From positions 72,906,501 to 72,970,500 of the forward strand of contig NC_134136.1 of assembly GCF_040939455.1 (NCBI RefSeq): 64,000 nt of DNA, in the 5' to 3' direction. Shown here in pieces: positions 33,932-45,742 of this stretch (positions within the stretch are counted from its first letter, which is position 1; each line of letters starts with the position of its first letter). The translations under genes were made by a program, and so were the position numbers. A model generated the notes under the pieces. The model was not told where the DNA came from and searched no databases. It worked only from the letters and a program-made list of their open reading frames with translations. The DNA comes from Microcebus murinus (lineage: Eukaryota; Chordata; Mammalia; Primates; Cheirogaleidae).

Positions 33932-34960
33932 ATGGGAAGAAATCAGCGAAGGAACTCCAGAAATATGAAGAAACAAACGGAAAACACACCCCCAAAGAGG
34001 AGCACCAGCCCCTTAGAAACAGACAACAACCAAAACCTGGCAACTAAAATGACAGAAGAGGAATTTCATATGTGGATCATAAGAACACTCACTGACCTGC
34101 AACAACAACTCAATAACCAACACAAAGAAACCACAAAAAGCCTCCAGGAAATGGAACAAAGGTTCAACAAAGAGATTGACACAGTGAAGAAAACTTTAAC
34201 CGAAGTCCTGGAGATGAAGAATCAACTCAGGGACCTACAAAATACTGTGGAAAGTCTCAAGAACAGGGTAGATCAAGCAGAAGAAAGAATCTCAGAGCTT
34301 GAAGATAACACCTTCCAATTAAATAAATCAGTCACAGAAATACAGCAGAGAAACAAGAGAAAAGAGCAAAGCCTACAAGAGCAGTGGGATTATGTGAAAA
34401 AACCTAACGTGAGGGTCACAGGGTTAGCCGAAGGGGATGAAGACAACACTCAGGGGCTGGACAAGCTTTTTGAAGATATAATAGAGGAAAATTTCCCAGG
34501 CCTTGCTCAAAATCTCGATATACAAGTTCAAGAAGCCCAGAGGACCCCTGGGAGATTCAATGCAAACAGGAAGACGTCTCGTCATGCAGTCATCAGACTG
34601 ACCAAAGTATCAACTAAAGAGGCCCTTCTAAAAGCTGTAAGACAAAAGAAGCAAGTAACATATAAAGGAAAGCCAATTCGAATGACATCAGACTTCTCTA
34701 ATGAGACTTTACAAGCAAGGAGAGACTGGGGCCCCATTCTCACTCTTCTGAAACAAAACAATGGCCAGCCTAGAATCCTATTCCCTGCAAAACTAAGCTT
34801 CATATATGAAGGAGAAATAAAGACATTCCCAGACAAGCAAAGCCTCAGAGAATTCACCAAGACAAGACCAGCCCTACAAGAAGTTCTCAAAACAGTGTTA
34901 CACATCGAACACCATAATAGAAACTCACGAATAAAAAAAAAAAAAACCAACACCCAATAA
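33932..34960 (+). CDS. L1-D ORF1p, open, normal stop lost
   Basis: ORF1p RNA-binding chaperone. The frame is open from MGRNQRRNSR through an N-terminal region (1-50), coiled coil (about 50-150), RRM from KKPNVRVTG and the C-terminal domain (RFNANRKTSRHAVIRL, RPALQEVLKT). The expected end NSRI followed by stop is changed: bases after CGAATA became an A run, so eight extra residues (KKKKTNTQ) are read before a stop at 34958-34960, giving 342 aa rather than 334. Some substitutions against L1-H (VTGLAEGDE, QEQWDYV) may or may not matter. Because the element is 5'-truncated and its ORF2 is dead, expression is unlikely without a nearby promoter. Confidence 0.85.
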   Translation: MGRNQRRNSRNMKKQTENTPPKRSTSPLETDNNQNLATKMTEEEFHMWIIRTLTDLQQQLNNQHKETTKSLQEMEQRFNKEIDTVKKTLTEVLEMKNQLRDLQNTVESLKNRVDQAEERISELEDNTFQLNKSVTEIQQRNKRKEQSLQEQWDYVKKPNVRVTGLAEGDEDNTQGLDKLFEDIIEENFPGLAQNLDIQVQEAQRTPGRFNANRKTSRHAVIRLTKVSTKEALLKAVRQKKQVTYKGKPIRMTSDFSNETLQARRDWGPILTLLKQNNGQPRILFPAKLSFIYEGEIKTFPDKQSLREFTKTRPALQEVLKTVLHIEHHNRNSRIKKKKTNTQ

Positions 34961-34979
34961 TTAAAGGCCAGATATCTCT

Positions 34980-37900
34980 TTGGCTCAAGAGAGAAACAAA
35001 AGGAACAACATCCAACCCAAGAGAATGAACAGTAATCTACCTTACCTATCAGATCTCTCAATAAATGTGAATGGCTTAAACTCTCCACTCAAGAGACATA
35101 GGCTGGCTGAATGGATAAGAAAATACAGGCCAAGTCTATGCTGTCTTCAGGAAACACATCTAACCTGCAAGGATGCATATAGACTAAAAGTAAAAGGGTG
35201 GAGATCAGTATTCCAGGCAAGTGGAAGCCAAAGGAAGGCTGGTGTGGCTGATTCAGACGATTTAGTTTTTCAGACGATTTAGTTTTTAAACCAAGAAAAG
35301 TAGTGAAAGACAAAGAGGGTCATTACATAATGGTGAAGGGCACAGTTTAACAAGAAGAGATAACAATTTTAAATATTTATACACCCAACTTAGGTGCACC
35401 CAGTTTCATAAAGCAAACCTTACTGGATCTAAGCAAATGGATTAATACCAACTCCATAATCACTGGAGATTTCAACACCCCACTGACGGCTCAAGACAGA
35501 TCCTCCAAACAGAAAATGAATAAAGAAATAATGGACTTAAACAAAACTCTAGAACAATTGAGTCTGACTCACATCTACAGGACATTCTACCCCAAATCCA
35601 CTGAATACACGTTCTACTCATCAGCTCACGGGACATTCTCTAAGATTGACCATATCCTAGGACACAAAGTAAACCTAAAGAAATTTAAAAAAATAGAAAT
35701 CATACCATGTATCTTCTAAGATCACAATGGAATAAGGGTAGAAATCAACCCTAACAGAAACTCACATTTCTACACAAAAACGTGGAAATTAAACAACCTT
35801 CTACTAAATGATTACTTCATAAATGAAGAAATCAAGATGGAAATAAAAAAATTCTATGAAGAAAACGACAATGGAGAGACAAGTTATCAACTCCTCTGGG
35901 ACACAGCTAAAGCAGTTCTGAGAGGAAAGTTCATCTCCATAAATGCCTATAACCAAAAGTCAAGAAGATCACAAATAGACAATCTAATGAAACGACTCAA
36001 AGAGCTGGAAAAAGAAGAACAGACCAGCCCCAAACCCAGCAGAAGGAGTGAAATCAACAAGATCAAATCAGAACTAAATGAAATTGAAAACAGGAAAGCT
36101 ATTCAGGAGATTAACAAAACAAAAAGTTGGTTCTTTGAAAAATTAAACAAAATAGACACGCCAATGGCTAAGCTAACGAAAAGCAGAAAAGAGAAATCTC
36201 TAATAAGATCCATCAGGAATAAAAAAGGAGATATCACAACCGATCCCAAAGAGATACAAGATATAATTTATGAGTACTACAAAGATATTTATTCACACAA
36301 ACTGGAAAATGTGGAGGAAATGGACAAATTTCTAGAAACACACAGCCTCCCTAGGCTCAACCAGGAAGAAATAGATTCCCTGAACAGACCAATCTCAACA
36401 GCTGAAATAGAAACAGCAATTAAAAATCTCCCTAAAAAGAAAAGTCCTGGTCCAGATGGCTTCACACCCAAATTTTATCACACTTACAAAGAAGAACTAA
36501 TACCTATCTTGCAGAAACTATTCTACAACATCGAGAAGAATGGAAACCTCCCTGACACCTTTTATGAAGCGAATATTACTGTGATACCAAAACCAGGAAA
36601 GAATCTAACAAAAAAAGAAAACTACAGACCAATATACCTAATGAATATAGATACAAAAATTTTCAACAAAATCTTAGCTAACCGAATCCAGACGCTTATC
36701 AAAATAATAATCCATCATGACCAAGTGGGCTTCATCACAGGAATGCAGGGATTGTTCAACATACGCAAATCTATAAATGCAATTCACCACATAAACAGAA
36801 GCAAAAACAAAGACCACATGATTCTCTCAATAGATGCAGAAAAAGCTTTTGACTAAATTCAACACCCTTTCATGATACGAACACTCAAGAAAATAGGCAT
36901 AGAAGGGACAATATCTAAAAATGATACAAGCCATTTATGACAGACCCATAGCTAACATCATACTGAATGGGGAAAAACTGAAAGCATTCCCACTTAGAAC
37001 CGGAACCAGACAAGGCTGCCCACTATCTCCACTTCTATTCAACATAGTACTGGAAGTCCTGGCTACAGCAATCAGACAGGAAAGTGGAATTAAAGGTATC
37101 CAAATAGGGGCAGAAGAGATCAAACTTTCACTGTTTGCTGATGATATGATATTATATCTAGAAAACCCCAAAGATTCAACCAGGAAACTTCTGGAACTGA
37201 TCAATGAATTTAGCAAAGTCTCAGGATACAAAATCAATACACAGAAATCAGAGGCATTCGTATATGCCAACAACAATCAAATCAAAAACCAAATTAAAGA
37301 CTCAATACCCTTCACAATAGCAACAAAGAAATTAAAGTACCTAGGAGTATACTTAACCAAGGAGGTAAAAGACCTCTACAGGGAGAACTATGAAACACTG
37401 AGGAAGGAAATAGCAGAGGATGTAAACAGATGGAAATCCATTCCATGCTCGTGGATCGGCAGACTCAACATCATTAAAATGTCTATACTACCCAAACTGA
37501 TCTACAGATTCAATGCAATACCTATTAAAATCCCATCAGCATTTTTCACAGATATAGAAAAAAAAATTTTACGCTTTGTATGGAACCAAAGAAGACTCCG
37601 AATATCAAGGGCAATCTAGGCAACAAAAACAAATTGGGAGGCATTGATATGGAGATATCAAACTATATTACAAAGCTGTAGTAATTAAAATAATCTGGTA
37701 TTGGCACAAAAATAGGATTATTGACCAGTGGAACAGATGTGAAAATCCTGATATAAAACCATCCTCATATAGCCATCTAATCTTTGACAAAGCAGACAAA
37801 AACATACGCTGGGGAAAAGAATCCCTTTTCAATAAATGGTGCTGGGAAAACTGGATAGCCACTTGTAGAAGGCTAAAACAGGACCCACACCTTTCACCTC

Positions 37901-38865
37901 TCACAAAAATCAACTCACGCTGGATAACAGAGTTAAATCTCCGGTGTGAAACCATTAGAATTCTAGAGGAAAATGTTGGAAACACTCTCCTAGACATCGG
38001 CCTAGGCAAAGAGTTTATGAAGAAATCCCCAAAGGCAATCAAAGCAGCAACAAAAATAAATAAATGGGACATGATGAAACTACAAAGCTTCTGCACAGCC
38101 AAAGAAACAGTCATGAAAGTAAACAGACAACCTACAGAATGGGAGAAAATTTTTGCATCCTACGTATCTGATAAAGGGCTGATAACTAGAATATACTTGG
38201 AACTCACGAAAATCAGCAAGAAAAAATCAAATAACCCTATTAAAAAGTGGGCAAAGGACTTGAACAGAAACTTTTCTAAAGAAGACAGAAGAATGGCCAA
38301 CAAACATATGAAAAAATGCTCAACATCCCTAATCATCAGGGAAATGCAAATCAAAACTACAATGAGATATCACTTAACTCCAGTGAGAATGGCCTTTATC
38401 AAAAAGTCTCCAAATAACAAATGCTGGCGTGGATGTGGAGAGAGAGGAACACTCCTACACTGCTGGTGGGACTGCAAACTAGTTCAACCTCTGTGGAAAG
38501 CAATATGGAGATACCTTAAAGCAATACAAGTGAATCTACCATTTGATCCAGCAATCCCATTGCTGGGCATCTACCCAAATGATCCAATGACACTCTACAA
38601 AAAGGTCACCTGCACTCGAATGTTCATAGCAGCACAATTCATAATCGCAAGGCCGTGGAAACAGCCCAAGTGCCCATCAATCCAAGAATGGATTAATAAA
38701 ATGTGGTATATGTATACCATGGAGTACTATTCAGCTCTAAGAAACAATGGTGATATAGCACATCTTATATTTTCCTGGTTAGAGCTGGAACCCATATTAC
38801 TAAGTGAAGTATCCCAAGAATGGAAAAACAAGCACCAGATATATTCTCCAGCAAACTGGTATTAA
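34980..38865 (+). pseudogene. L1-D ORF2, broken
   Basis: The ATG of ORF2 is TTG at this position (TCTCTTTGGCTCAAG); the frame is nevertheless recognisable from 34980. Lesions: a 17-bp tandem duplication (35254-35270 repeated at 35271-35287) with a small deletion before it, TAA at 35348, TAA at 35717-35719 inside the endonuclease FSDH motif, TAA at 36854, a 1-base insertion near 36909, and deletions near 37615 and 37650. Large open parts remain (35837-36856, 36921-37619, 38017-38865), including [12 protein letters not shown] and the CCHC motif. Confidence 0.92.
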
Positions 38866-39099
38866 CTGAGTAGCACCTAAATGGCCACATAGGTACTACA
38901 GTAATAGAGTATTGGGGAGGGGGGTGAGGAGGGACGGGTATATACATGCATAACGAGTAATAGGCGCACCATCTGAGGGATGGTCATGCTGGAGACTCAG
39001 ACTTGTGGGGGGAGGGAGGGAAGGGCATTGAAACTTTAAAATCTGTACCTCCAAAATATGCCGAAATAAAAAAAAAAGAATAAAAAAAAATAAAATAAA

Positions 39100-39114
39100 A
39101 AAAAATAAGGTGTA
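39100..39114. repeat. Target-site duplication of L1-D, 3' copy
   Basis: Second copy of AAAAAATAAGGTGTA, directly after the A-rich tail. Confidence 0.92.
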
Positions 39115-40080
39115 GAAAAAGTGACAAAGGTTAAATGACTTTGGAAATAGAGTAAGCATTACCACTACCATATGACCTTGAGAAAAATACTTTATTATAT
39201 GAATTTCAGTTTTCTTCTCTGCAAATGTAAATGATAAACCTTCCCTTGTAGGGTTATTATGAGGATTAAGTGAGCTGGATGAAAAGTACTCAGCAGCAGG
39301 CCTCTTATAGAAGAGATGTTTACTAAGTGCTACTTCTTATGCCTTCTCCAGAGGAGATTCCCTCATTGAAATGAGTTACAAATTGCTTTATGCATGTAAA
39401 CTTTCCTAGAGAGAAAGTTTATAACTTTCATCCAATGTTCAAAGCTCCAAAAGGTTAAAATCTAGCACACTAAACTGAGAGTTTTAAAAGTAGAAAAGCC
39501 CCTTATTCATTTCTATATACACAGTGGCACATCATTTTGAAATATGAATCAAGTATCCCTCCTGGAACCAGATGTGAATGTATGTATCACAGAACCACCT
39601 GTTGGTTTGATTACTAAGGAGGGTTAATTTTGCATCTATTAAGAGCCCAGCTCTATACTGGTTGCAAATTATAACAACAACACCAATATTAATGATAATA
39701 ACTTTTATTGAACTCTTTTTATGTGCCAGGAATTAAGCAAAGGATTTTATAATTATTGATTTATACAATAGCCAATCCTATGAGGTAGCTATAATTATTA
39801 TTACCCCGTTTTTAGAAGTAAGAAATTGAGGAACAGAAAGGTTAGAAATCTTGCTTGGTGTTACACAACCAGTAAATGGTGGAGCGGAAATGTGAATGAA
39901 GCAGTCTGACTCAGAGCCTAGCCAAACTATAAAGTAAATAAGTCTGAAAAATATCCCTATCCTGAAAGAGCTCACAATCACCATATTTGATTTTTTTAAA
40001 TGAAATATTCTGGGAAATTTGGACCTGATACCACTAACTAGTAATATGGCCTTAAAGTTCTTTCAACCCTCTTACTCAGT
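39115..40080. other. Mostly non-L1 stretch with MIRs
   Basis: 39190-39310 is a sense MIR 3' half (TTTCAGTTTTCTTCTCTGC, GGGTTATTATGAGGATTAAGTG). 39670-39935 is an antisense MIR (TTTATTGAACTC, ATGTGCCAGGAATTAAGC, AATCCTATGAGGTAGC, GTTACACAACCAGTAAATGG). 39311-39669 and 39936-40080 hold nothing I recognise. Confidence 0.55.
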
Positions 40081-40237
40081 TTATTCATATATTATAAAAC
40101 TCTGATGGAAATGTAAAAGTTTGCAGCCACTTTGGAGACTAGTCTGATCTATCCTCAAAAGTTAAACATAGAATTACCATGTAACTAAGCATTTCCACTC
40201 CTAGATATATACCCAACAGGAACAAAAGTATAAGAAA
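40081..40237 (+). repeat. Ancient L1M ORF2 end, left piece
   Basis: Old L1 text: GGAAATGTAAAAGTTTGCAG, CCACTTTGGAGAC, CATTTCCACTCCTAGATATA, TACCCAACAGGAAC. It is interrupted by a younger L1 fragment and resumes near 41208. Confidence 0.7.
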
Positions 40238-41207
40238 CTGTCAAGAGAGCAAACAGACAACCTACAGAATGGGAGAAAATTTTCACATGCTACACATCCG
40301 ATAAAGGGCTGATAACTAGCATCTATTCAGAACTCAGGAAAATCAGAAAGAAAAAATCAAACAACCCTATCAAAAAGTGGGCATACGATATGAACAGAAA
40401 TTTTTCAAAAGAAGACAGAAGAATGGCCAACAAACATATGAAAAAATGCTCAACATCTTTAATCATCAGGGAAAGGGAAATCAAAACCACAATGAGACAT
40501 CACTTATCTCCAATGAGAATGACCTTTATCAAAAAGTCCCCAAAACAATAAATGTTGGCGTGGATGTGGAAAGATAGGAACACTCCTACACTGCTGGTGG
40601 GACTGCAAACTAGTACAATGGCTGTGGAAAACAATATGTAGATACCTTAAAGAGATACAAGTGGATCTACCATTTGATCCAGCAATCCCATTACTAGGCA
40701 TCTACCCAAAAGAACAAAAGACATTCTATAAAAAAGACACCTGCACTTGAATGTTTATAGCAGCACAATTCACAATTGCAAAGATGTGGAAACAACCCAA
40801 GTGCCCATCAATACATAAATGGATTAATAAAATATGGTATATGTATACCAAGGAGTACTATTCAACTATAAGAAACAATGGTGATATAGCACCTCTTGTA
40901 TTTTCCTGGATAGAGCTAGAACCCATTCTACTAAGTGAAGTATTCCAAGAATGGAAAAACAAGCACCACATGTACTCACCAGCAAATTGGTTTCACTGAT
41001 CAATATCTAAGTGCACATATAGGAATAACATTTATCGGGCATGGGGTGGGGTCGCGGGGAGGAGGGGATGAGTACATACATACATAATGAGTGCAATGCA
41101 CACCATCTGGAGGATGGACACACTTGAAGCTCTGACTGGGGGAGGGGGGGCAAGGCAACATACACAACCTAAATGTTTGTACCCCCATAATATGCTGAAA
41201 TTTTAAA
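40238..41207 (+). mobile_element. 5'-truncated L1, intermediate age
   Basis: ORF2 from the post-RT region (GAGAAAATTTTCACATGC...) to its stop, 3'UTR with a G-rich run at about 41041-41067, and a tail ending ATAATATGCTGAAATTTT. Open remnants are at 40377-40577 and 40751-40999. The CCHC region is frameshifted near 40548. It is more diverged than L1-A. No clear TSD. Confidence 0.88.
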
Positions 41208-41697
41208 AAATTGAAAATTATATGTCCACACAAAAATGTGTACATGAGTGTTCATAGCAACATTATTTGTAGCCAAACATTATTATAGCCAAAAAGTAGG
41301 AACAACTCAAATATCCATCAACATCCCTACAATATTATTCAATGATAAAAAGGAATGAGGTACCAATGCATGCTACAACATGGATGAACTTTGAAATCAT
41401 TATGGTAAGTAAAAAATGCCAAACACAATATACCACATATTGTATGATTCCAGATATATAAAACTATAGAAAATGTAAACTAATCTATTGTAACAGAAGG
41501 CAGATCAGCGGTTGCTTGGGATAGAGCAATGGCAAGAGGGAGTGGAGGGAGGGATTACAAAAGGATAAGAAGAAACTTCTGTGGGTGATGGGTAGGTTCT
41601 TTATCTCAATTGTAGTCATGGTTTCATGAGTATATACATATGTTAAAACTTAGCTTATTTTACACTTAAAATTTGACAATTTATTGTTTGTTTATAT
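41208..41697 (+). repeat. Ancient L1M ORF2 end and 3'UTR, right piece
   Basis: Continues the ancient L1: ATGAGTGTTCATAGCAACAT, GGAACAACTCAAATATCC, TGCTACAACATGGATGAAC, ACCACATATTGTATGATTCC, then AT-rich 3'UTR text. Confidence 0.7.
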
Positions 41698-41707
41698 CTC
41701 AATTTTT

Positions 41708-41733
41708 TTTAAATTTCAGCATATTATGGGGAT
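41708..41733 (-). mobile_element. Ultrashort L1 3' end with TSD
   Basis: AAATTTCAGCATATTATGGGG is only the last bases of an L1 3'UTR on the minus strand, with its A tail as a T run to the left. The sequence CTCAATTTTT flanks it on both sides (41698-41707 and 41738-41747), consistent with a TSD. The insert carries about 25 bp of L1. Confidence 0.6.
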
Positions 41734-41872
41734 ATAACTCAATTTTTAATAATGGGGATAATACTACCCACATCCTAGGGTTGTTATAAGGCTTAAATGA
41801 CAGTGTCTAACATAGATAGTTATTGCTTTTAAAATAATTGAAATAAACTAACAGAAATATATTATCTTGTAA

Positions 41873-42171
41873 GTTTTTTTATTATTACTTCTTATTATGG
41901 AGGTACAGGTATTGTTAGGGTTACATATCTTGCCCCAGTCCCCCCTCCCCACCCCGCTATGCCAGAGCTTCAAGCGTGCCCAGCCTCCAAGTGGTGCACA
42001 CTGCACCCACCATGTAAGTGCATACCCTTCCCCTCCTCCCCTCTTCCACCTGTCCACCTCCCAATAACAGATACATATTTTTTAGACATTTTGGTTACAG
42101 TGTATATCTTTGCCTCTCCCTAAAAAGGGATAGAGGTAATCCCTTCCCTCCCCCCACAATGCTCACCAATT
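41873..42171 (-). mobile_element. L1 3'UTR fragment, minus strand
   Basis: Minus-strand 3'UTR of the L1-T type, including TTGGGAGGTGGACAGGTGG, AACATTTGTACC-like end bases and a T-rich start at 41873. It is 5'-truncated within the 3'UTR. Its right edge abuts L1-E directly. Confidence 0.8.
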
Positions 42172-42284
42172 GACCCAGATGGGGAGGGCCCAACGTAATT
42201 CAAAAAATCAAGCCGAAAATACTCCCCCTAGGAGATACACCAGCTCTCAAGAACTGTAATGTGAACAATCCCAAAACACTAAAA

Positions 42285-43168
42285 TGACAGAAGAATTCCA
42301 AAATTGAATTGCAACAAAGCTCAGTGATATGCAAGAAAAAATGGATAACCAACACAAAGAAACTACAAAGAAGATACAAGAATTGGAACAAAGATTCACT
42401 AAGGAGATCGACATCCTGAAGAATAATCAATCAGACATCCTTGATATGAAGAATTTATTCAGGGAAATTCAAAACACAGTGGAAAGCCTCAAAAATAGGG
42501 TGGACCAAACAGAAGAAAGAATCTCAGAGCTTGAAGAAAACTCATTCAAATCACATAAGTTAATCACAGAGTTAGAGCATAAAAATAAGAGACATGAGCA
42601 AAGATTACAAGAATTGTGGGATTATACGAAGAAAAATAACCTGTGGGTCCACTGGATTCCGGAGAAGGAGGAATAAAAAACCCAAGGGTTAGATAAGCTT
42701 TTTGAAGAAATAATTGAGGAAAACATCTTAGGTCTAACCAGTAATCTAGAATTAGAAATACAAGAGGCCAAAAGGACTCCTAGGAGATACAATGCAAACA
42801 GGAAACACCACGCCACGTAGTCATCAGACTGACAAAAATATCAACAAAAAAGACTCTCCTACAAGCTGTTAGGCGAAAAAAGCAAGTTACATATAAAGGA
42901 AAACCGATCCGAATAACTCCAGATTTCTCAACTGAAACAATCCAAGCAAGGAGGGAATGGGGACCCACTTCCACTCTTTTGAAACAAAATAACACCCAGC
43001 CTAGAATCTTGTACCCTGCAAAACTAAGCTTTAAATATGAAGGATAAATTAATACACTCTCAGATAAGGAAAATCTCAGAGAATTCACCAAGATAAGACC
43101 AGCCCTACAAGAAGTACTCAAAATAGTCTTATGCATGAAACACCATAATAAAAAACTCATGAATATAA
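42285..43168 (+). pseudogene. L1-E ORF1, broken
   Basis: Starts in recognisable text near MTEEFQN (42285), with a coiled coil open to about 42676 (ESLKNRVDQTEERISELEENS), then TAA in the RRM start (GAATAA near 42671). Frameshifts lie near 42812 (the GKHHAT region), and TAA interrupts EGEIK near 43045. The canonical N-terminus MGRNQ is not readable. The normal stop position is 43166-43168. Confidence 0.85.
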
Positions 43169-44310
43169 AAACAACCAAAACCCAAAGACTAAAGGCCAGA
43201 TATTACAAAGGCTCAAGAGAGAAATCAAAGTAACAACATCCGACCCAACAGAATGAACAGTAATCTACATTACCTATCAGTTCTCTCAATAAATGTGAAT
43301 GGCTTAAACTCTCCACTCAAGAGACATAGACTGGCTGAATGGATAAGAAAATACAAGCCAAGAATATGCTGTCTTCAGTAAACACATCTAACCTGCAAAG
43401 AAGCATATAGACTAAGAGTAAAAGGGTGGAGATCAGTATTCCAAGCAACTGGAAGCCAAAAGAAGGGTGATGTGGCAGTTCTAATTTCAGACGATTTAGT
43501 TTTTAAACCAACAAAAGTAGTGAAAGACAAACATGGTCATTATATAATAGTGAAGGGCACAGTTCAACAAGAAGACATAACAATTTTAAATATATATGCA
43601 CTCAAATTAGGTGCACACAGATTCATAAAGCAAACCTTACTGGATCTAAGCAAATGGAATAATAGCAACTCCATAATCACCAGAGATTTCAACACCCCAC
43701 TGACAGCACAAGACGGATCTTCCAAACAGAAAATTAACAAAGAAATAATGGAATTAAACAAAACTCTAGAACAATTGGGTCTGACTGACATTTACAGAAT
43801 ATTCTACCCAAAATCCACTGAATATACGTTCTTCTCATCAGCTAACGGGACATTCTCTAAGATTGACCATATCCTAGGACGCAAAGAAAACCTAAAGAAA
43901 TTTAAAAAAATAGAAATCATACCATGTATCTTCTAAGATCACAGTGGAATAAAACTAGAAATCAACCCTAACAGAAACTCACATTTCTACACAAAAACGT
44001 GGAAATTAAACAACCTCCTACTAAATGATTACTTCATAAGTGAAGAAATCAAGATGGAAATAAAAAAATTCTATGAACAAAATGACAATGAAGAGATAAG
44101 TTATCAAATCATCTGAGACACAGCTAAAGCAGTTCTGAGAGGAAAGTTTATTTCCATAAATGCCTGTAACCAAAAGTCAAAAAGATCACAAATAGACAAT
44201 CTAATGAAACAATTCAAGGAGCTGGAAAAAGAAGAACAGACCAGCCCCAAACCTAGCAGAAGAAGTGAAATCAAGAAGGTCAAATCAGAACTAAACAAAA
44301 TTGAAAACAG

Positions 44311-45402
44311 AAGGGTCTGCATTTCCTGTAAGGAGTGTGTCACTGCTCTTATTGTTATAAGTCCCTTTCTTTTGTGAATTTGAACCAGCACTGATGAACC
44401 TGGATTGTGAAGGTATTAAGAATGGACCAGGCAGGGTGGCTCATGCCTGTAATCGTAGCACTCTGGGAAGCTGAGGCAGGAGGATCACTGTAGATCAGGA
44501 GTTCAAGACCAACCTGAGCAAGACTGAGACCCTGTCTCTACTAAAAATAGAAAAAATTAGCTGGGCTAGGTGTCATGGGCCTGTAGTCCTAGCTACTCAG
44601 GATACTGAGGCAGGAGTTGAAGGTTGCAGTGAGCTATGCTGATGCCACTGCACTCTATCCCAGGCAACAGAGTGAGACTCTGTTTCAAAAAAGAAAATTG
44701 GTCATTGGGCTACATAATGGGCCTCACTGGATCCTTAGGATGCTGGCCCAGATTTTGCTACCAGGGATGATAGATAATTTTCCTATGGCCTTGCTGGTGT
44801 TGTAGTGGCCTTCCTGAATCCACTCCTACCTCCTGGTGTAGAAGTTACACTGCTGCACCTGAGGTCAGTGTTGCCAAGTAAGATCAACCCAGTGCTTTAA
44901 TCTGGGCTTTGAGCACAAGCGAGCAAACACCAACATTTTCACACACCCCCCAGTCGGTTCTTCAATTTGATGGTGAATGCCTGTTTGCACATGGCTGGTC
45001 TAGCTCTTTGGCATTGGAGCCTTTCCAATAGTCCCATGAAAAGAAGAAGTATCACCCAAGAATATTGTGAAAAGGATGTAACAAGGATATAGAAGAGACA
45101 TTGTGCTCATTGGGCCTTGGGGTCTAGCCCAGCTCTGAGCAGAGGACTATGATGTTCACTGTCCTTGAGTGTTTCACCTTCTTGGATACATACAGAGACT
45201 CTTCTAGATTTCATCTGAAATCACAGCTGAATGGGAGCTTAAGACCAGACTCTTGACCACAACGATATGACTAGGTGGGAATTCCCCCCAATTTATTATT
45301 TCCCAGAAACTCTTATTTCCTTTTATTTATAGAATGCATGTCTTTTGTGTTAAGAAACCAAACAGAAATAAAGACAACTCTTCCAATAATAAAAAAAAAA
45401 AA
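44311..45402 (+). pseudogene. Processed pseudogene of an unidentified transcript
   Basis: An insert of about 1.09 kb that is not L1: it ends GAAATAAAGACAACTC (polyadenylation signal at about 45367), TTCCAATAAT and a 12-base A run. It is flanked by a TSD, AAAATTGAAAACAG (44297-44310) and AAAGTTGAAAACAG (45400-45413), one mismatch. These are the hallmarks of an mRNA copied by L1 machinery. An Alu lies within it (44424-44698). I find no convincing open frame, so it may be a 3'UTR or non-coding RNA; the source gene is not recognised. Confidence 0.75.
44424..44698 (+). mobile_element. Alu SINE within the processed pseudogene
   Basis: Dimeric Alu from GGACCAGGCAGGGTGGCTC to CTCTGTTTCAAAAAAG. It lacks the long ATATATA linker of the copies at 2703 and 45743. 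Either it was part of the source transcript or it inserted later; flanking AAGAAT/AGAAAAT is too weak to decide. Confidence 0.85.
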
Positions 45403-45742
45403 GTTGAAAACAGGGAAGCTATTCAGGAGATTAACAAAACGAAAAGTTGGTTCTTTGAAAAAAATTAACAAAATTGACACACGATTGGTAGGCTAACAAA
45501 AAGCAGAAATAAGAAATCTCTAATAAGCTCCAAAAGGAACAAAAAGGAAATATCACAACTGATCCCACAGAGATACAAGATATAATTTATGAATACTACA
45601 AAAATCATTATGCATACAAACTGGAAAATGTGGAGGAAATGGACAAATTTCTAGAAACACAGAGTCTTCCTAGCCTCAACCAGGAAGAAATAGATTTTCT
45701 GAACAGACCAATCACAAGAGTTGAAATAGAAACAGCAATAAG

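Larger units (their letters stand above)
33606..39099 (+). mobile_element. L1-D: 5'-truncated L1 of the L1-H lineage
   Basis: About 5.5 kb beginning inside the ORF1-nearest tandem unit of an L1-H-type 5'UTR (ACACTCTGGTGACTTGG matches the reverse complement of L1-H near 60765-60782). It carries an open ORF1, a broken ORF2, the 3'UTR and an A-rich tail, with a perfect 15-bp TSD. Intergenic bases and ORF1 residues (TDNNQNLATK, PDKQSLREF) match L1-H rather than L1-A/C/F. It lies inverted relative to L1-H. Confidence 0.95.

Noticed and set aside
33932..34960. L1-D as a second active element
   Set aside because: ORF1 is open, but the element lacks most of its 5'UTR and ORF2 has multiple stops and frameshifts.
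39670..39935. Possible tRNA gene
   Set aside because: The similarity is that of a tRNA-derived MIR SINE; no cloverleaf can be drawn.
41873..42676. Minus 3'UTR fragment joined to L1-E read as a twin-primed L1
   Set aside because: In twin priming the inverted part is the 5' segment; here the inverted piece is a 3'UTR, so two separate insertions are more likely.
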